DNA of 21,460 nt from Pedobacter sp. UBA5917. Lineage in GTDB: Bacteria; Bacteroidota; Bacteroidia; Sphingobacteriales; Sphingobacteriaceae. Below, in pieces: positions 14,129 through 21,460 of the stretch. The stretch is from contig NZ_DJDT01000061.1 in NCBI RefSeq assembly GCF_002432345.1, forward strand, positions 1 through 21,460, given 5' to 3'. The position numbers and the translations under genes are program-made. How positions within the stretch are numbered: position 1 is the stretch's first letter; each line of letters begins with the position of its first letter. Under the pieces are notes generated by a model, which had not been told where the DNA came from, searched no databases, and saw only the letters and a program-made list of their open reading frames with translations.

Positions 14129-14458
14129 GATTTGTAGATTATAACGTAAAATTAATCGTAATTGATCTGCTTTTAGGTGGCTATTGGAGACATAAAAAGG
14201 GTTATTTGAGAATCGCCAGGCATAAATTGATTTACAATTTTTAAAATGGTATTCCTGTGGGTTGTATTGCTGGTATTATTTTTATTGTTTTTCTTTTCGT
14301 AAGCGCCATAATCTATATTTTAGTTGCCATACGCCCATTTGAGGCTATTTAGCGGGAAAATGGTCTCCAAATAGCCAACTTTGTTGGCAGTATAATTGTT
14401 GAAAAATGGATTCTTGTGCTTTTCGCAGCAAAAGCTTACCATAAAACGATAGTCGGAA
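14129..14458. other. 330-base region upstream of the phytochrome gene
   Basis: It separates the start of the SRPBCC gene from the phytochrome gene. TGGCTATTGGAGAC (14178-14191) is repeated inverted, with one extra T, at 14363-14377, and GGCTATTT occurs again at 14343-14350. Short hairpins lie close to the phytochrome ATG, including GCTTTT/AAAAGC at 14418-14435. No clear TAnnTTTG promoter is visible and I find no believable gene. Confidence 0.55.
14343..14388 (+). promoter_or_regulatory. Mutually exclusive hairpins before the phytochrome gene
   Basis: GGCTATTT (14343-14350) pairs perfectly with AAATAGCC (14369-14376). GCCAAC (14374-14379) pairs perfectly with GTTGGC (14383-14388) around TTT. 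The two stems share 14374-14376 and cannot both form fully. They lie about 70 bases before the ATG. Confidence 0.33.
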
Positions 14459-15988
14459 ATGTCAGAAATACGAAATTATGACGCAGAGTTCTGCGGAAAC
14501 CTGCCCATACACCACATTAACTCCATTCAGGACTACGGATACCTGTTGGTGCTGGATAATAAAACGCTGAACATTATTCAGGTCAGCGAAAACCTGAATA
14601 TCCTAACCGGAAAGGCACCAGCAGAGATCATAAATAAACACTTATCAGCGTGGTTCAGCGAAAATGATGTCGCCAATATTACAAAACTGATTAAGGGTGA
14701 TGCTAAGGACAGAATCCCTTTAAACCTCGTTTTTGAAAACGGGAATAAGCAATTGCATTTTGACGGATTGATCCATATTAAAAACGATTATTCATTATTG
14801 GAGATCGAAGTATCATCAAAAGAGGGGCAGAAAAGTTTTTCTGATGTTTTTCAGGAAGTAAGGCAGTTTATTTCGGCGATGGAAAGCGCTTCAACGCTTG
14901 AAGAAGTTTGCAATGTAGCCATTAGGCAACTGCGCAAAGTTTCGGGCTTCGATGGTGTAAGGATGTACCAGTTCGATGCCAGTTGGAACGGAACCGTAAT
15001 TGCCGAAGAAATTTCGGGGGCATTGGAAAGTTATCTCGGACAAACTTTTCCGGCTTCGGATGTACCCAAACAGGCGAGGGCACTTTACCTTAAAAACCCC
15101 TTCAGACTTATTCCGAACAGGGCTTATCAACCCGTGCGTTTATATCCGGTAATTAATCCGTTAACCAATGCTTTTATTGATTTATCTGACTGTAATTTAC
15201 GCGGTGTAGCTTCGGTGCATCTGGAATACATGCAGAATATGAACGTGAGTGCATCAATGTCTATCAGGGTATTGCGCGAAGGAAAACTTTGGGGATTAAT
15301 TTCCTGTCACCATATCGAGCCTAACTACCCAAATGTAGATATGCGCTACATTTTTGAATGGCTTTCGGTAGAAATTTCAAATAGGATTGCAGCGATTTTA
15401 AATCAGGAAGAGTATAATGGGTCGGCTTTGAGATTGGAGAAAAGGGCTGCGCTAACCGATTTTATTTATTCAAAAGATGATATTATCGAAGGATTGCTGG
15501 ATGATGAAAACCTAAACATTCTTTCATTGTTTAATGCTGGTGGGGCAGTAATTAAAATCGGTAACCGGATCGAATACCACGGTGATGTTCCGGACAAAAG
15601 CGAAATTTATAACCTGATGCTCTGGCTCGAAGGAAAAGAAATTGAAAAGGTTTTTGCCAGCAGCCACCTTAGCGAACTATATGAAGAAGCCAAGGCTTAC
15701 GAAAAAGTAGGAAGTGGTATACTGGTGATCCCTGTTGACGGGCGCAGTGGCGATTATGTGATCTGTTTCCGTCCGGAGGTAATCAGGCAGATTAAATGGG
15801 GCGGAGATCCCGAGCAGGTGATCAAATTTGACCAGGATGGCAAAAACTATCATCCACGTAATTCGTTTAAACTCTGGCTGCAAACGGTTTACGGGCAATC
15901 TTTACCATGGAGCCAAAACGAACTGGAAATAGCCGAATCGTTGAGGAATTTTATTTTTGAATTTAGAACAAAGCAACTTTATAATTAA
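14459..15988 (+). CDS. Bacteriophytochrome photosensory module without output domain
   Basis: A 509-residue red/far-red photoreceptor core: PAS (about 10-125), GAF (about 140-315) and PHY (about 325-505). Cys12 in EFCGNLPIHHINSIQDYG is at the biliverdin-attachment position of bacteriophytochromes. The chromophore pocket is intact: FPASDVP with Asp201, Tyr170, Tyr210, Arg216, Arg248, His254 in ASVHLEYMQNM, Tyr257 and His284 in CHHIEP. With a constant offset of six these match, from memory, Deinococcus BphP Asp207, Tyr176, Tyr216, Arg222, Arg254, His260, Tyr263 and His290. The PHY tongue motif PRNSF is at 466-470, with WGGD upstream. The protein stops right after PHY, whereas most family members continue into a histidine kinase. 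A separate kinase gene begins four bases later, so signalling in trans is likely. No heme oxygenase for biliverdin supply is in the window. Confidence 0.93.
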   Translation: MSEIRNYDAEFCGNLPIHHINSIQDYGYLLVLDNKTLNIIQVSENLNILTGKAPAEIINKHLSAWFSENDVANITKLIKGDAKDRIPLNLVFENGNKQLHFDGLIHIKNDYSLLEIEVSSKEGQKSFSDVFQEVRQFISAMESASTLEEVCNVAIRQLRKVSGFDGVRMYQFDASWNGTVIAEEISGALESYLGQTFPASDVPKQARALYLKNPFRLIPNRAYQPVRLYPVINPLTNAFIDLSDCNLRGVASVHLEYMQNMNVSASMSIRVLREGKLWGLISCHHIEPNYPNVDMRYIFEWLSVEISNRIAAILNQEEYNGSALRLEKRAALTDFIYSKDDIIEGLLDDENLNILSLFNAGGAVIKIGNRIEYHGDVPDKSEIYNLMLWLEGKEIEKVFASSHLSELYEEAKAYEKVGSGILVIPVDGRSGDYVICFRPEVIRQIKWGGDPEQVIKFDQDGKNYHPRNSFKLWLQTVYGQSLPWSQNELEIAESLRNFIFEFRTKQLYN

Positions 15989-15992
15989 CCTG

Positions 15993-18900
15993 ATGGAAAA
16001 AAAGCAGGAGAAGGAAAAGCAGGATCTGGTATTGAATAAGCGTTACGATAAATATATCGTAGCCATCGGTGCATCTGCCGGTGGGTTAGAGGCTATCCAC
16101 GAATTTTTCGACCATATGCCTGCAAATTCGAGTTTTTCCTTTGTCGTAATTCAGCATCTTTCGTCTGATTATAAGAGTTTGCTGGTGGAGCTGGTGGGAA
16201 AACATACCCACATGAAAGTTTTTGAAGCGGCAAATGATATGGCCATCCAGCAGGATTGTGTGTATATCATCCCCAATAATAAATTAATGACTTTGGTAAA
16301 GGGAAGGCTCAAACTGGCTGATAAATCGCAGATTAAGGCACCCAATACCGCAATTGATCATTTTTTACATACGCTCGCCAAAGATAAAAAAGAGAAAGCC
16401 ATCGCCATAATCCTCTCCGGAACGGGTACCGATGGTACCAAAGGCATACAGAGCATCAAAGAAAACGGTGGGATGGTGATTGTACAGGATCCGGCCTCGG
16501 CCAAATTTGATGGGATGCCCAATTCGGCCATCGCTTCGGGCAATGCCGATCATGTGATGATCCCTTCGCGGATGCAGGAAGAACTTTTCAGCTATGTAAA
16601 CGAAGAGCCGGTTAAAGTGCTCGAAAACGGCAAGGTAAATGAGGAACTGCTGGATGAGGTGTTTAAACTGGTACATACCAGCAGTGGCAATGATTTTAAC
16701 CTGTATAAAACCCCAACCATCATCAGACGGATAGGCCGGAGGATGAACGAAAGGGGAATCAAAAAGTTAGATAGATATGTAGCCTTTCTGCGAGACAATG
16801 CTGATGAAGTAAAAATATTGGGACAAGATTTTCTGATCGGGGTAACCAAGTTTTTCAGGGATGAACAGGCTTTTGCACAGCTCAATGAATTTGCCTTACA
16901 GGATATTGTAGATAGGAAGGAAGATGGTGATGTAATCAAAATCTGGATCTGTGCATGTAGTACCGGAGAAGAAGCTTACTCTGTTGCCGCTATGGTAAAC
17001 GATTGTGTCGACAGATCAGGTAAAAAGATCGAGATTAAAATATTTGCATCTGATATCGATGAAAAAAGTATCGAAATCGCTTCAAAAGGTCAATATCCGC
17101 GCTCTGTAAAAAAAGAAATCCCTGCCCGGCTGTTTAAAAAATATTTTGTAAAGGAAGGAAAAACCATCAGCGTAATTGCCAGTTTGCGCAAGCAGGTGGT
17201 GTTTGCCAAACACGATGTAATTAAATCGCCGCCTTTTATCAAAAACGATCTGGTTACCTGCCGGAACATGCTTATTTATGTAAATAGCATTTTACAGGAA
17301 AAAATACTTTCTATATTCCACTTTTCGCTTTTGCCAAACGGTTATCTGTTTTTGGGATCGAGCGAAACTGCTTCGGCCATAAAAGCCGGGCTCACAGAGA
17401 TTTCCGGCAAATCAAAAATCTATCAAAAAACCGGAAAAATCAATTATTCTACTTACAATACCTATAATACAGGAACGAGAAATACATCTGTTCAGGAGCG
17501 TAAAAAGGTAACTGCCGGCGAAATCATACAGAGTCCACTTGAAAAACGGTTGGCCGATTTCCTATCTGCCGATCTGGGTTATGTAGCGGTATTTATAGAT
17601 AAATCCTACATCATGCAGGATGCCGTAGGCGATTACCGTCAATATTTATCACTGCCTGGGCAAAGTATCGAGCTGAATATACTGAAGATGGTACCACGCG
17701 AGGTTTCAATTGTACTTAATACAGGTTTAAGAAAGGCGTGGAAAGACAATAAAAAAGTAGATTTAAAAAAAATCCGTTTTAACGATAATGTATTCGTAAA
17801 TATCTCGGTTGTTCCTCCTGGTGCCGACAATACCAACGGTTTTACCATGGTTGTTTTTGCCGAACATGTTTTAGAGGTTGTTGCAGGCAAAGATGAATTT
17901 GCACTGCCCGGTTTCCACGATGCCACGCAGGCCGAATATGTATTCGAACTGGAAGCAGAGCTGAACGAAACCCGTTCGAACCTGCAGATGGCCGTTGAAG
18001 AAATGGAGACCACCAATGAGGAACTTCAATCGAGCAATGAGGAACTGCTCTCGGCCAACGAAGAACTGCAGTCGAGTAATGAGGAATTACAGTCGCTTAA
18101 TGAAGAACTACATACGCTAAATACCGAACATCAGTTAAAAATCAAAGAACTGATTGAGCTGAACGATGATCTGGATAACTATTTCAGAAGTACCGATATC
18201 GGACAGATTTTTCTTGATGCCGGCATGATTATCCGGAAGTTTAATCCTGCTGCAGTGAGTATGGTTAACCTGATCGAAGCCGATATTGGCCGTTCTATCG
18301 AACACATTTCAAATAACATTAAAGCAGAAAACCTTACCAGCGATATCAGAAAAGTATTGTTAAGTGCCCGTGTAATTGAAAAAGAGGTACAGTTAAAGAA
18401 CAATACCCGTTGCCTGATGCGCATTATGCCTTATTTAAGAAAAGATAAGCGTGCTGATGGGGTGGTGATTTCTTTTGTTGACATTTCTAAAATTACCGAG
18501 CTCAATAATATCATCAGCGGTGTTTTTAATGCCAGTTTAAACGGTATCCTTGCTTTTAAAGCAGTAAGGGATGCCAAACACTTTATTGTAGATTTTGAGT
18601 GCAGTACCTATAACGATTCGGCATTACAGATTTTAAAGAAAAATAAAACCGAATTAACAGGAGCCAGGCTGGTTAAAATGATACCGGAACTGGCGGTGAG
18701 CAACCTCTTTAACAAATATGTTGGGGTAGTAGAAAATGGGAAGGTGCTCGAAACCGAATTACAGCTTTCTAAAGAACTGTGGTGCCAGCTTATTGCCGTA
18801 AAAATGTCGGATGGTTTTGTAGCTACCTTAACAGATATCAGCCAGCAGAAACTTGCAGAGCAGAAACTTAAGAAAAATTATAACGAACTTTTGGGCACAC

Positions 18901-20834
18901 GCGAAAACCTGCGTCAGCTTAATGCCGATCTGGAGCTGAAGGTAAAAGAACGTACCATGAAACTTTCGGCCAGTGAAGAGCGTTTCAACCTGGTTTCGCA
19001 TGCCACCAACGATACGATATGGGATTGGAACCTTGCGCATAATACCATGTGGCGGAGCGATAATTTTACCAGCATGTTCGGTTATGAAAAAGACGCACAG
19101 ACTGAAAATATTGCCTTTTGGTTTGATAAGATCCATCCAGACGACCGTGAGCGTGTAAAAGCAAGTGTTTACGATGCCATTAACCATAACGAAACACAGT
19201 GGACGGCGCAATACCGTTTACAAAAGGCTGATGGCAGTTACGCCACACTGCTCGATCGTGGCAGTATTTTATTAGACGATCTGCAAACGCCTTACCGTAT
19301 GGTGGGTTCTATCGTAGATATTTCTAAACTGGTAGATACCGAGGTAAAACTGAACTCTACCGAACGTAAATTCAGGAAGATTTTCGAATCCAATGTCATC
19401 GGGATTTTATTCAGCGATACCGAAACGGGTAGGATAGATGATGCCAATGATATTTTCTTAAAACTTTTAGGGTATACACGCGCAGATTTTGAGAACGGAA
19501 ATATCGATTGGATGCAGCTTACGCCAGAACCTTTTATGCCGATCAGCAAAATATCGGCAAAACTGCTCAAAGATGAAGGCTTTTGTCCGCCATTTGAAAA
19601 GCAGTACCTTAACAAAGCAGGCGTACCTGTTGATGTATTGGTCGGGTCGGCCCTGCTTGATGAAGAAGTGCCAAATGGAGCGGTAACCTATGTAATCGAT
19701 ATCAGCAAACAGAAACATACCGAGAAAAAACGCAGCGAGCTTCAAAAGCTGATCAAAAAACAACAGGACGAGTTTTATAGCATCTTTAAAAATGCACCTG
19801 CATTAATTACCATCCGCAGGGGCAAAGGCCTTAAATATGAGTTTGTAAACGAAGCCTTTAAAACTTTTGATGGCGGAACAGACTATATCGGCCGCTCGAG
19901 GATAGGGAATGGTTCTAAATTCGAATCACCGGAGCTTTTGGAGATAGAAGAAAGGGTAATGCAAACCGGCGAAACTTATGTAGCCAATGCCTACCGGATT
20001 GAGCAGTTAAACCGTGCAACCGGTAAATCGGTAGAAAAATGGTTCGATATCATCTTAAATCCCGTTTTCTCTGATAAAGGCATTATTGATGGGATTGCAT
20101 TCTTTGGTTTCGAGGTAACCGATTTAATGAAAGCCCAACAGGCTACGAAAGAACTGATGCACCGAAAAGATGAGTTTATGAGTATTGCAAGCCATGAGCT
20201 GAAAACACCTATCACCAGCATTAAGGGCTTTTTACAGTTTGCGCTCCGGATGGCCGAGCAGCAGAAATTTGATAAGATTTATGAATTTGTAGACAAAGCA
20301 AACCGCCAGATCGGAAAACTAACAGCCTTGGTTGAAGATTTATTGGATGTAACTAAGATACAGGCAGGTAAAATGACCTTCAATTTCTCTGATTTCAATA
20401 TTGCGGGGGTAATTGAAGATGCCATTGATGGTTTACAGGAAAGTATGAACGATCATCATATTGTACAGGATGTTACAGCCATTGAGGTTTACGCCGATCG
20501 CAACCGTATTGAGCAGGTGCTGAGTAACTTTATTTCAAATGCCATTAAATATTCTCCCAATGCCAATAAAATTGAAGTAAAAGCAAAAACTGAAGGAGAT
20601 TACCTCATGGTTTCTGTTCGTGATTACGGAATTGGAATACCTAAAGATAAATCGCAGTTTGTGTTCGACCGTTTTTTCAGGGTAGAGGCATCATCGCACA
20701 GCTTTTCAGGACTTGGTTTGGGCTTATATATTTCAGCTGAAATTGTAGAAAGACATGGTGGCGAAATCGGGGTGAAGAGTAAAGAAGGGGAAGGATCTGA
20801 ATTCTGGTTTAAAATACCGCTGAAAGATAAATAG
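15993..20834 (+). CDS. CheB-CheR-multiPAS hybrid sensor histidine kinase
   Basis: The ATG at 15993, four bases after the phytochrome stop, gives 1613 residues; a TTG at 15957 in frame would overlap the phytochrome end and is less likely. Domain order: CheB methylesterase (about 20-195; Ser28 in GASAGG, His55, Asp147 in GTGTDG); CheR methyltransferase (about 215-480; FLIGVTKFFRD, CACSTGEEAYS, FASDID, TCRNMLIYVN); a PAS-like segment (about 515-625); a coiled coil of NEELQSS heptads (645-725); five PAS-like domains (about 727-835, 840-950, 995-1112, 1122-1240, 1258-1380); HisKA with His1401 in SHELKTP; and HATPase_c with Asn1516, DYGIGIP and GLGLGLY. All three catalytic modules keep their key residues. 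There is no receiver domain and no membrane segment, so it is cytoplasmic. Coupling to the phytochrome is inferred from spacing. Confidence 0.93.
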   Translation: MEKKQEKEKQDLVLNKRYDKYIVAIGASAGGLEAIHEFFDHMPANSSFSFVVIQHLSSDYKSLLVELVGKHTHMKVFEAANDMAIQQDCVYIIPNNKLMTLVKGRLKLADKSQIKAPNTAIDHFLHTLAKDKKEKAIAIILSGTGTDGTKGIQSIKENGGMVIVQDPASAKFDGMPNSAIASGNADHVMIPSRMQEELFSYVNEEPVKVLENGKVNEELLDEVFKLVHTSSGNDFNLYKTPTIIRRIGRRMNERGIKKLDRYVAFLRDNADEVKILGQDFLIGVTKFFRDEQAFAQLNEFALQDIVDRKEDGDVIKIWICACSTGEEAYSVAAMVNDCVDRSGKKIEIKIFASDIDEKSIEIASKGQYPRSVKKEIPARLFKKYFVKEGKTISVIASLRKQVVFAKHDVIKSPPFIKNDLVTCRNMLIYVNSILQEKILSIFHFSLLPNGYLFLGSSETASAIKAGLTEISGKSKIYQKTGKINYSTYNTYNTGTRNTSVQERKKVTAGEIIQSPLEKRLADFLSADLGYVAVFIDKSYIMQDAVGDYRQYLSLPGQSIELNILKMVPREVSIVLNTGLRKAWKDNKKVDLKKIRFNDNVFVNISVVPPGADNTNGFTMVVFAEHVLEVVAGKDEFALPGFHDATQAEYVFELEAELNETRSNLQMAVEEMETTNEELQSSNEELLSANEELQSSNEELQSLNEELHTLNTEHQLKIKELIELNDDLDNYFRSTDIGQIFLDAGMIIRKFNPAAVSMVNLIEADIGRSIEHISNNIKAENLTSDIRKVLLSARVIEKEVQLKNNTRCLMRIMPYLRKDKRADGVVISFVDISKITELNNIISGVFNASLNGILAFKAVRDAKHFIVDFECSTYNDSALQILKKNKTELTGARLVKMIPELAVSNLFNKYVGVVENGKVLETELQLSKELWCQLIAVKMSDGFVATLTDISQQKLAEQKLKKNYNELLGTRENLRQLNADLELKVKERTMKLSASEERFNLVSHATNDTIWDWNLAHNTMWRSDNFTSMFGYEKDAQTENIAFWFDKIHPDDRERVKASVYDAINHNETQWTAQYRLQKADGSYATLLDRGSILLDDLQTPYRMVGSIVDISKLVDTEVKLNSTERKFRKIFESNVIGILFSDTETGRIDDANDIFLKLLGYTRADFENGNIDWMQLTPEPFMPISKISAKLLKDEGFCPPFEKQYLNKAGVPVDVLVGSALLDEEVPNGAVTYVIDISKQKHTEKKRSELQKLIKKQQDEFYSIFKNAPALITIRRGKGLKYEFVNEAFKTFDGGTDYIGRSRIGNGSKFESPELLEIEERVMQTGETYVANAYRIEQLNRATGKSVEKWFDIILNPVFSDKGIIDGIAFFGFEVTDLMKAQQATKELMHRKDEFMSIASHELKTPITSIKGFLQFALRMAEQQKFDKIYEFVDKANRQIGKLTALVEDLLDVTKIQAGKMTFNFSDFNIAGVIEDAIDGLQESMNDHHIVQDVTAIEVYADRNRIEQVLSNFISNAIKYSPNANKIEVKAKTEGDYLMVSVRDYGIGIPKDKSQFVFDRFFRVEASSHSFSGLGLGLYISAEIVERHGGEIGVKSKEGEGSEFWFKIPLKDK
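18015..18119 (+). repeat. 21-bp periodic coding repeat (coiled-coil heptads)
   Basis: Five successive 21-base units begin with AAT or AAC at 18015, 18036, 18057, 18078 and 18099, each encoding NEEL plus three residues (QSS, LSA, QSS, QSL, HTL). They form a signal-transmitting coiled coil inside the kinase and are characteristic of CheB/CheR-PAS proteins. Synonymous differences between units argue for an old repeat kept by selection rather than a recent expansion. Confidence 0.85.
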
Positions 20835-21155
20835 TAGTCATGGTATTGAAAACAGAAAGAACACAGTGTTACATGCAAATTACTTTGCTAATAACTTTGT
20901 GTATTTTATCCGTTTTATGGCGTATGATAATCTAGACAAAGCAAACAAAATGTGCTTTCTCAATGTATTAATAATTCCTCTAACACGGGAAATTTTGGAA
21001 CTGGGGTAAACATGGATGTGTGTACCCCTTTCCTATTTAAATTAACACATTAATAATCAAACTTGTTTAGTTCATTTTGTTCAGTGTTAAATTAACTTAC
21101 CCTTTCAGGTTGTAGGTTAGTTACAACTATTTGGAGATAGTGGCGTTATGTTAGT
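20835..21155. other. Non-coding stretch after the kinase gene
   Basis: AT-rich DNA with no response-regulator gene or other credible gene. The only structure I note is the hairpin at 21003-21028. Confidence 0.55.
21003..21028 (+). terminator. Possible terminator hairpin downstream of the kinase gene
   Basis: GGGGTA (21003-21008) pairs with TACCCC (21023-21028), with further pairing of ACAT and ATGT inside. A pyrimidine-rich TTTCCTATTT follows rather than a pure T-run. It lies 170 bases beyond the kinase stop, so its use by that transcript is uncertain. Confidence 0.3.
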
Positions 21156-21257
21156 ATGGATGATAAAGCGAATTTGATTATAGGTATTGTTTTTTTATTA
21201 GCAGGGGTTTTTGTTTTCTACATTATTTTTAGGCCCGATAGGGAGAAGAAACAGTAG
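21156..21257 (+). CDS. Small 33-residue single-pass membrane protein
   Basis: ATG at 21156 opens a 34-codon frame ending with TAG at 21255-21257. The protein starts with an acidic-polar MDDKAN, has one strong transmembrane segment (LIIGIVFLLAGVFVFYIIF) and ends with the charged tail RPDREKKQ. That clean three-part design is typical of real small membrane proteins. The YIIFRPD ending recalls KdpF-like peptides, but no kdp gene is visible and the resemblance is weak. GGAG at 21132-21135 is too far upstream to be a ribosome site, which is normal for this phylum. Confidence 0.45.
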   Translation: MDDKANLIIGIVFLLAGVFVFYIIFRPDREKKQ

Positions 21258-21302
21258 GTGTTTTTGGTTCATTGGTCATTTGTTTATTAGGTTAACTGTT
21301 TA

Positions 21303-21322
21303 CCCTTCGACTACGCTCAGGG
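21303..21322. repeat. REP-like dispersed repeat fragment
   Basis: CCCTTCGACTACGCTCAGGG is a well-known type of dispersed intergenic hairpin sequence in many bacterial genomes (from memory). CCCT/AGGG form the ends. It is flanked by TTCATTGGTCATTTG and TTGATTATTGGTTAATC, low-complexity phrases like those at 11363-11395. The remaining bases to the window end show no gene. Confidence 0.5.
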
Positions 21323-21460
21323 GGTTAATAGGTTGATCGTTTATTGAAATTTGATTATTGGTTAATCCTCATCCGTTTTACCTCCTCCATTTTACATCAT
21401 TTGACCATTAAGAAATTAAGGACATTAAGATTTTAATCTGATTCGATTTGTGAAGTCATA

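Noticed and set aside
14246..14302. 18-codon hydrophobic ORF (MVFLWVVLLVLFLLFFFS)
   Set aside because: Very T-rich DNA translates to Phe/Leu/Val by chance, and no start signal or partner gene supports it.
15957..15992. In-frame TTG start for the CheB-CheR kinase, overlapping the phytochrome gene by 32 bases
   Set aside because: The ATG at 15993 gives a normal four-base gap and the extra 12 residues add no family-like sequence.
16592..16939. Long open frames antisense to the kinase gene, and similar ones antisense to the glycosidase and dehydrogenase genes
   Set aside because: They lie opposite clear conserved domains and encode no recognisable motifs; they are by-products of codon bias.
18015..18119. 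Tandem 21-bp units that might look like a CRISPR or satellite repeat
   Set aside because: The units are in frame, encode NEEL coiled-coil heptads and differ at synonymous sites; there are no spacers.

Overview
The window looks like a chromosomal segment of a Bacteroidota soil or freshwater bacterium, most likely a Sphingobacteriaceae member such as Pedobacter or Mucilaginibacter. I infer this from protein families and style. The genes rarely have Shine-Dalgarno sequences, two matches to the Bacteroidetes -7 promoter consensus TAnnTTTG sit upstream of genes, and the VgrG/DUF4280 pair, GH35/GH109 enzymes and CheB-CheR-PAS kinase are typical of the group. The species cannot be fixed from the sequence alone. 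I see no rRNA, tRNA, CRISPR array, transposase or phage integrase.

Layout. (1) Positions 1-3189, minus strand: a type VI secretion spike cassette of vgrG, a 51-residue protein, an unknown 269-residue protein and a DUF4280 PAAR-like protein cut by the window edge. (2) 3635-8665, plus strand: a glycan-use group made of a secreted GH35 beta-galactosidase, a Tat-exported GH109-type alpha-N-acetylgalactosaminidase-like NAD enzyme and a sugar 1-kinase of the NahK type. Together they could trim galactose and GalNAc from a glycan and activate the released hexosamine. (3) 8782-10915, minus strand: a phytanoyl-CoA-dioxygenase-like enzyme, a CDP-alcohol phosphatidyltransferase and a GtrA-type membrane protein, the last two overlapping by four bases; this suggests lipid or surface-glycan modification. 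(4) 10916-11592: a gene-free stretch rich in inverted repeats, including a REP-like element. (5) 11593-14128: a short-chain dehydrogenase, a PepSY membrane protein with an elaborate promoter and leader, and an SRPBCC protein. (6) 14459-20834, plus strand: a stand-alone bacteriophytochrome photosensor (PAS-GAF-PHY, no output domain) followed four bases later by a 1613-residue CheB-CheR-multiPAS-histidine kinase. (7) 20835-21460: a mostly non-coding tail with a possible 33-residue membrane protein and a REP-like sequence.

The most interesting item is region 6. The red/far-red sensor keeps its key chromophore-pocket residues but has no kinase, while its tightly linked partner has kinase, methylesterase and methyltransferase modules but no photosensor. 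This suggests a split light-signalling system whose output is not encoded in the window. Second-rank items are the PepSY leader, where an inverted repeat overlaps the promoter and alternative hairpins and a tiny ORF follow, and the T6SS cassette, whose 51-residue protein resembles one strand unit of the VgrG spike.
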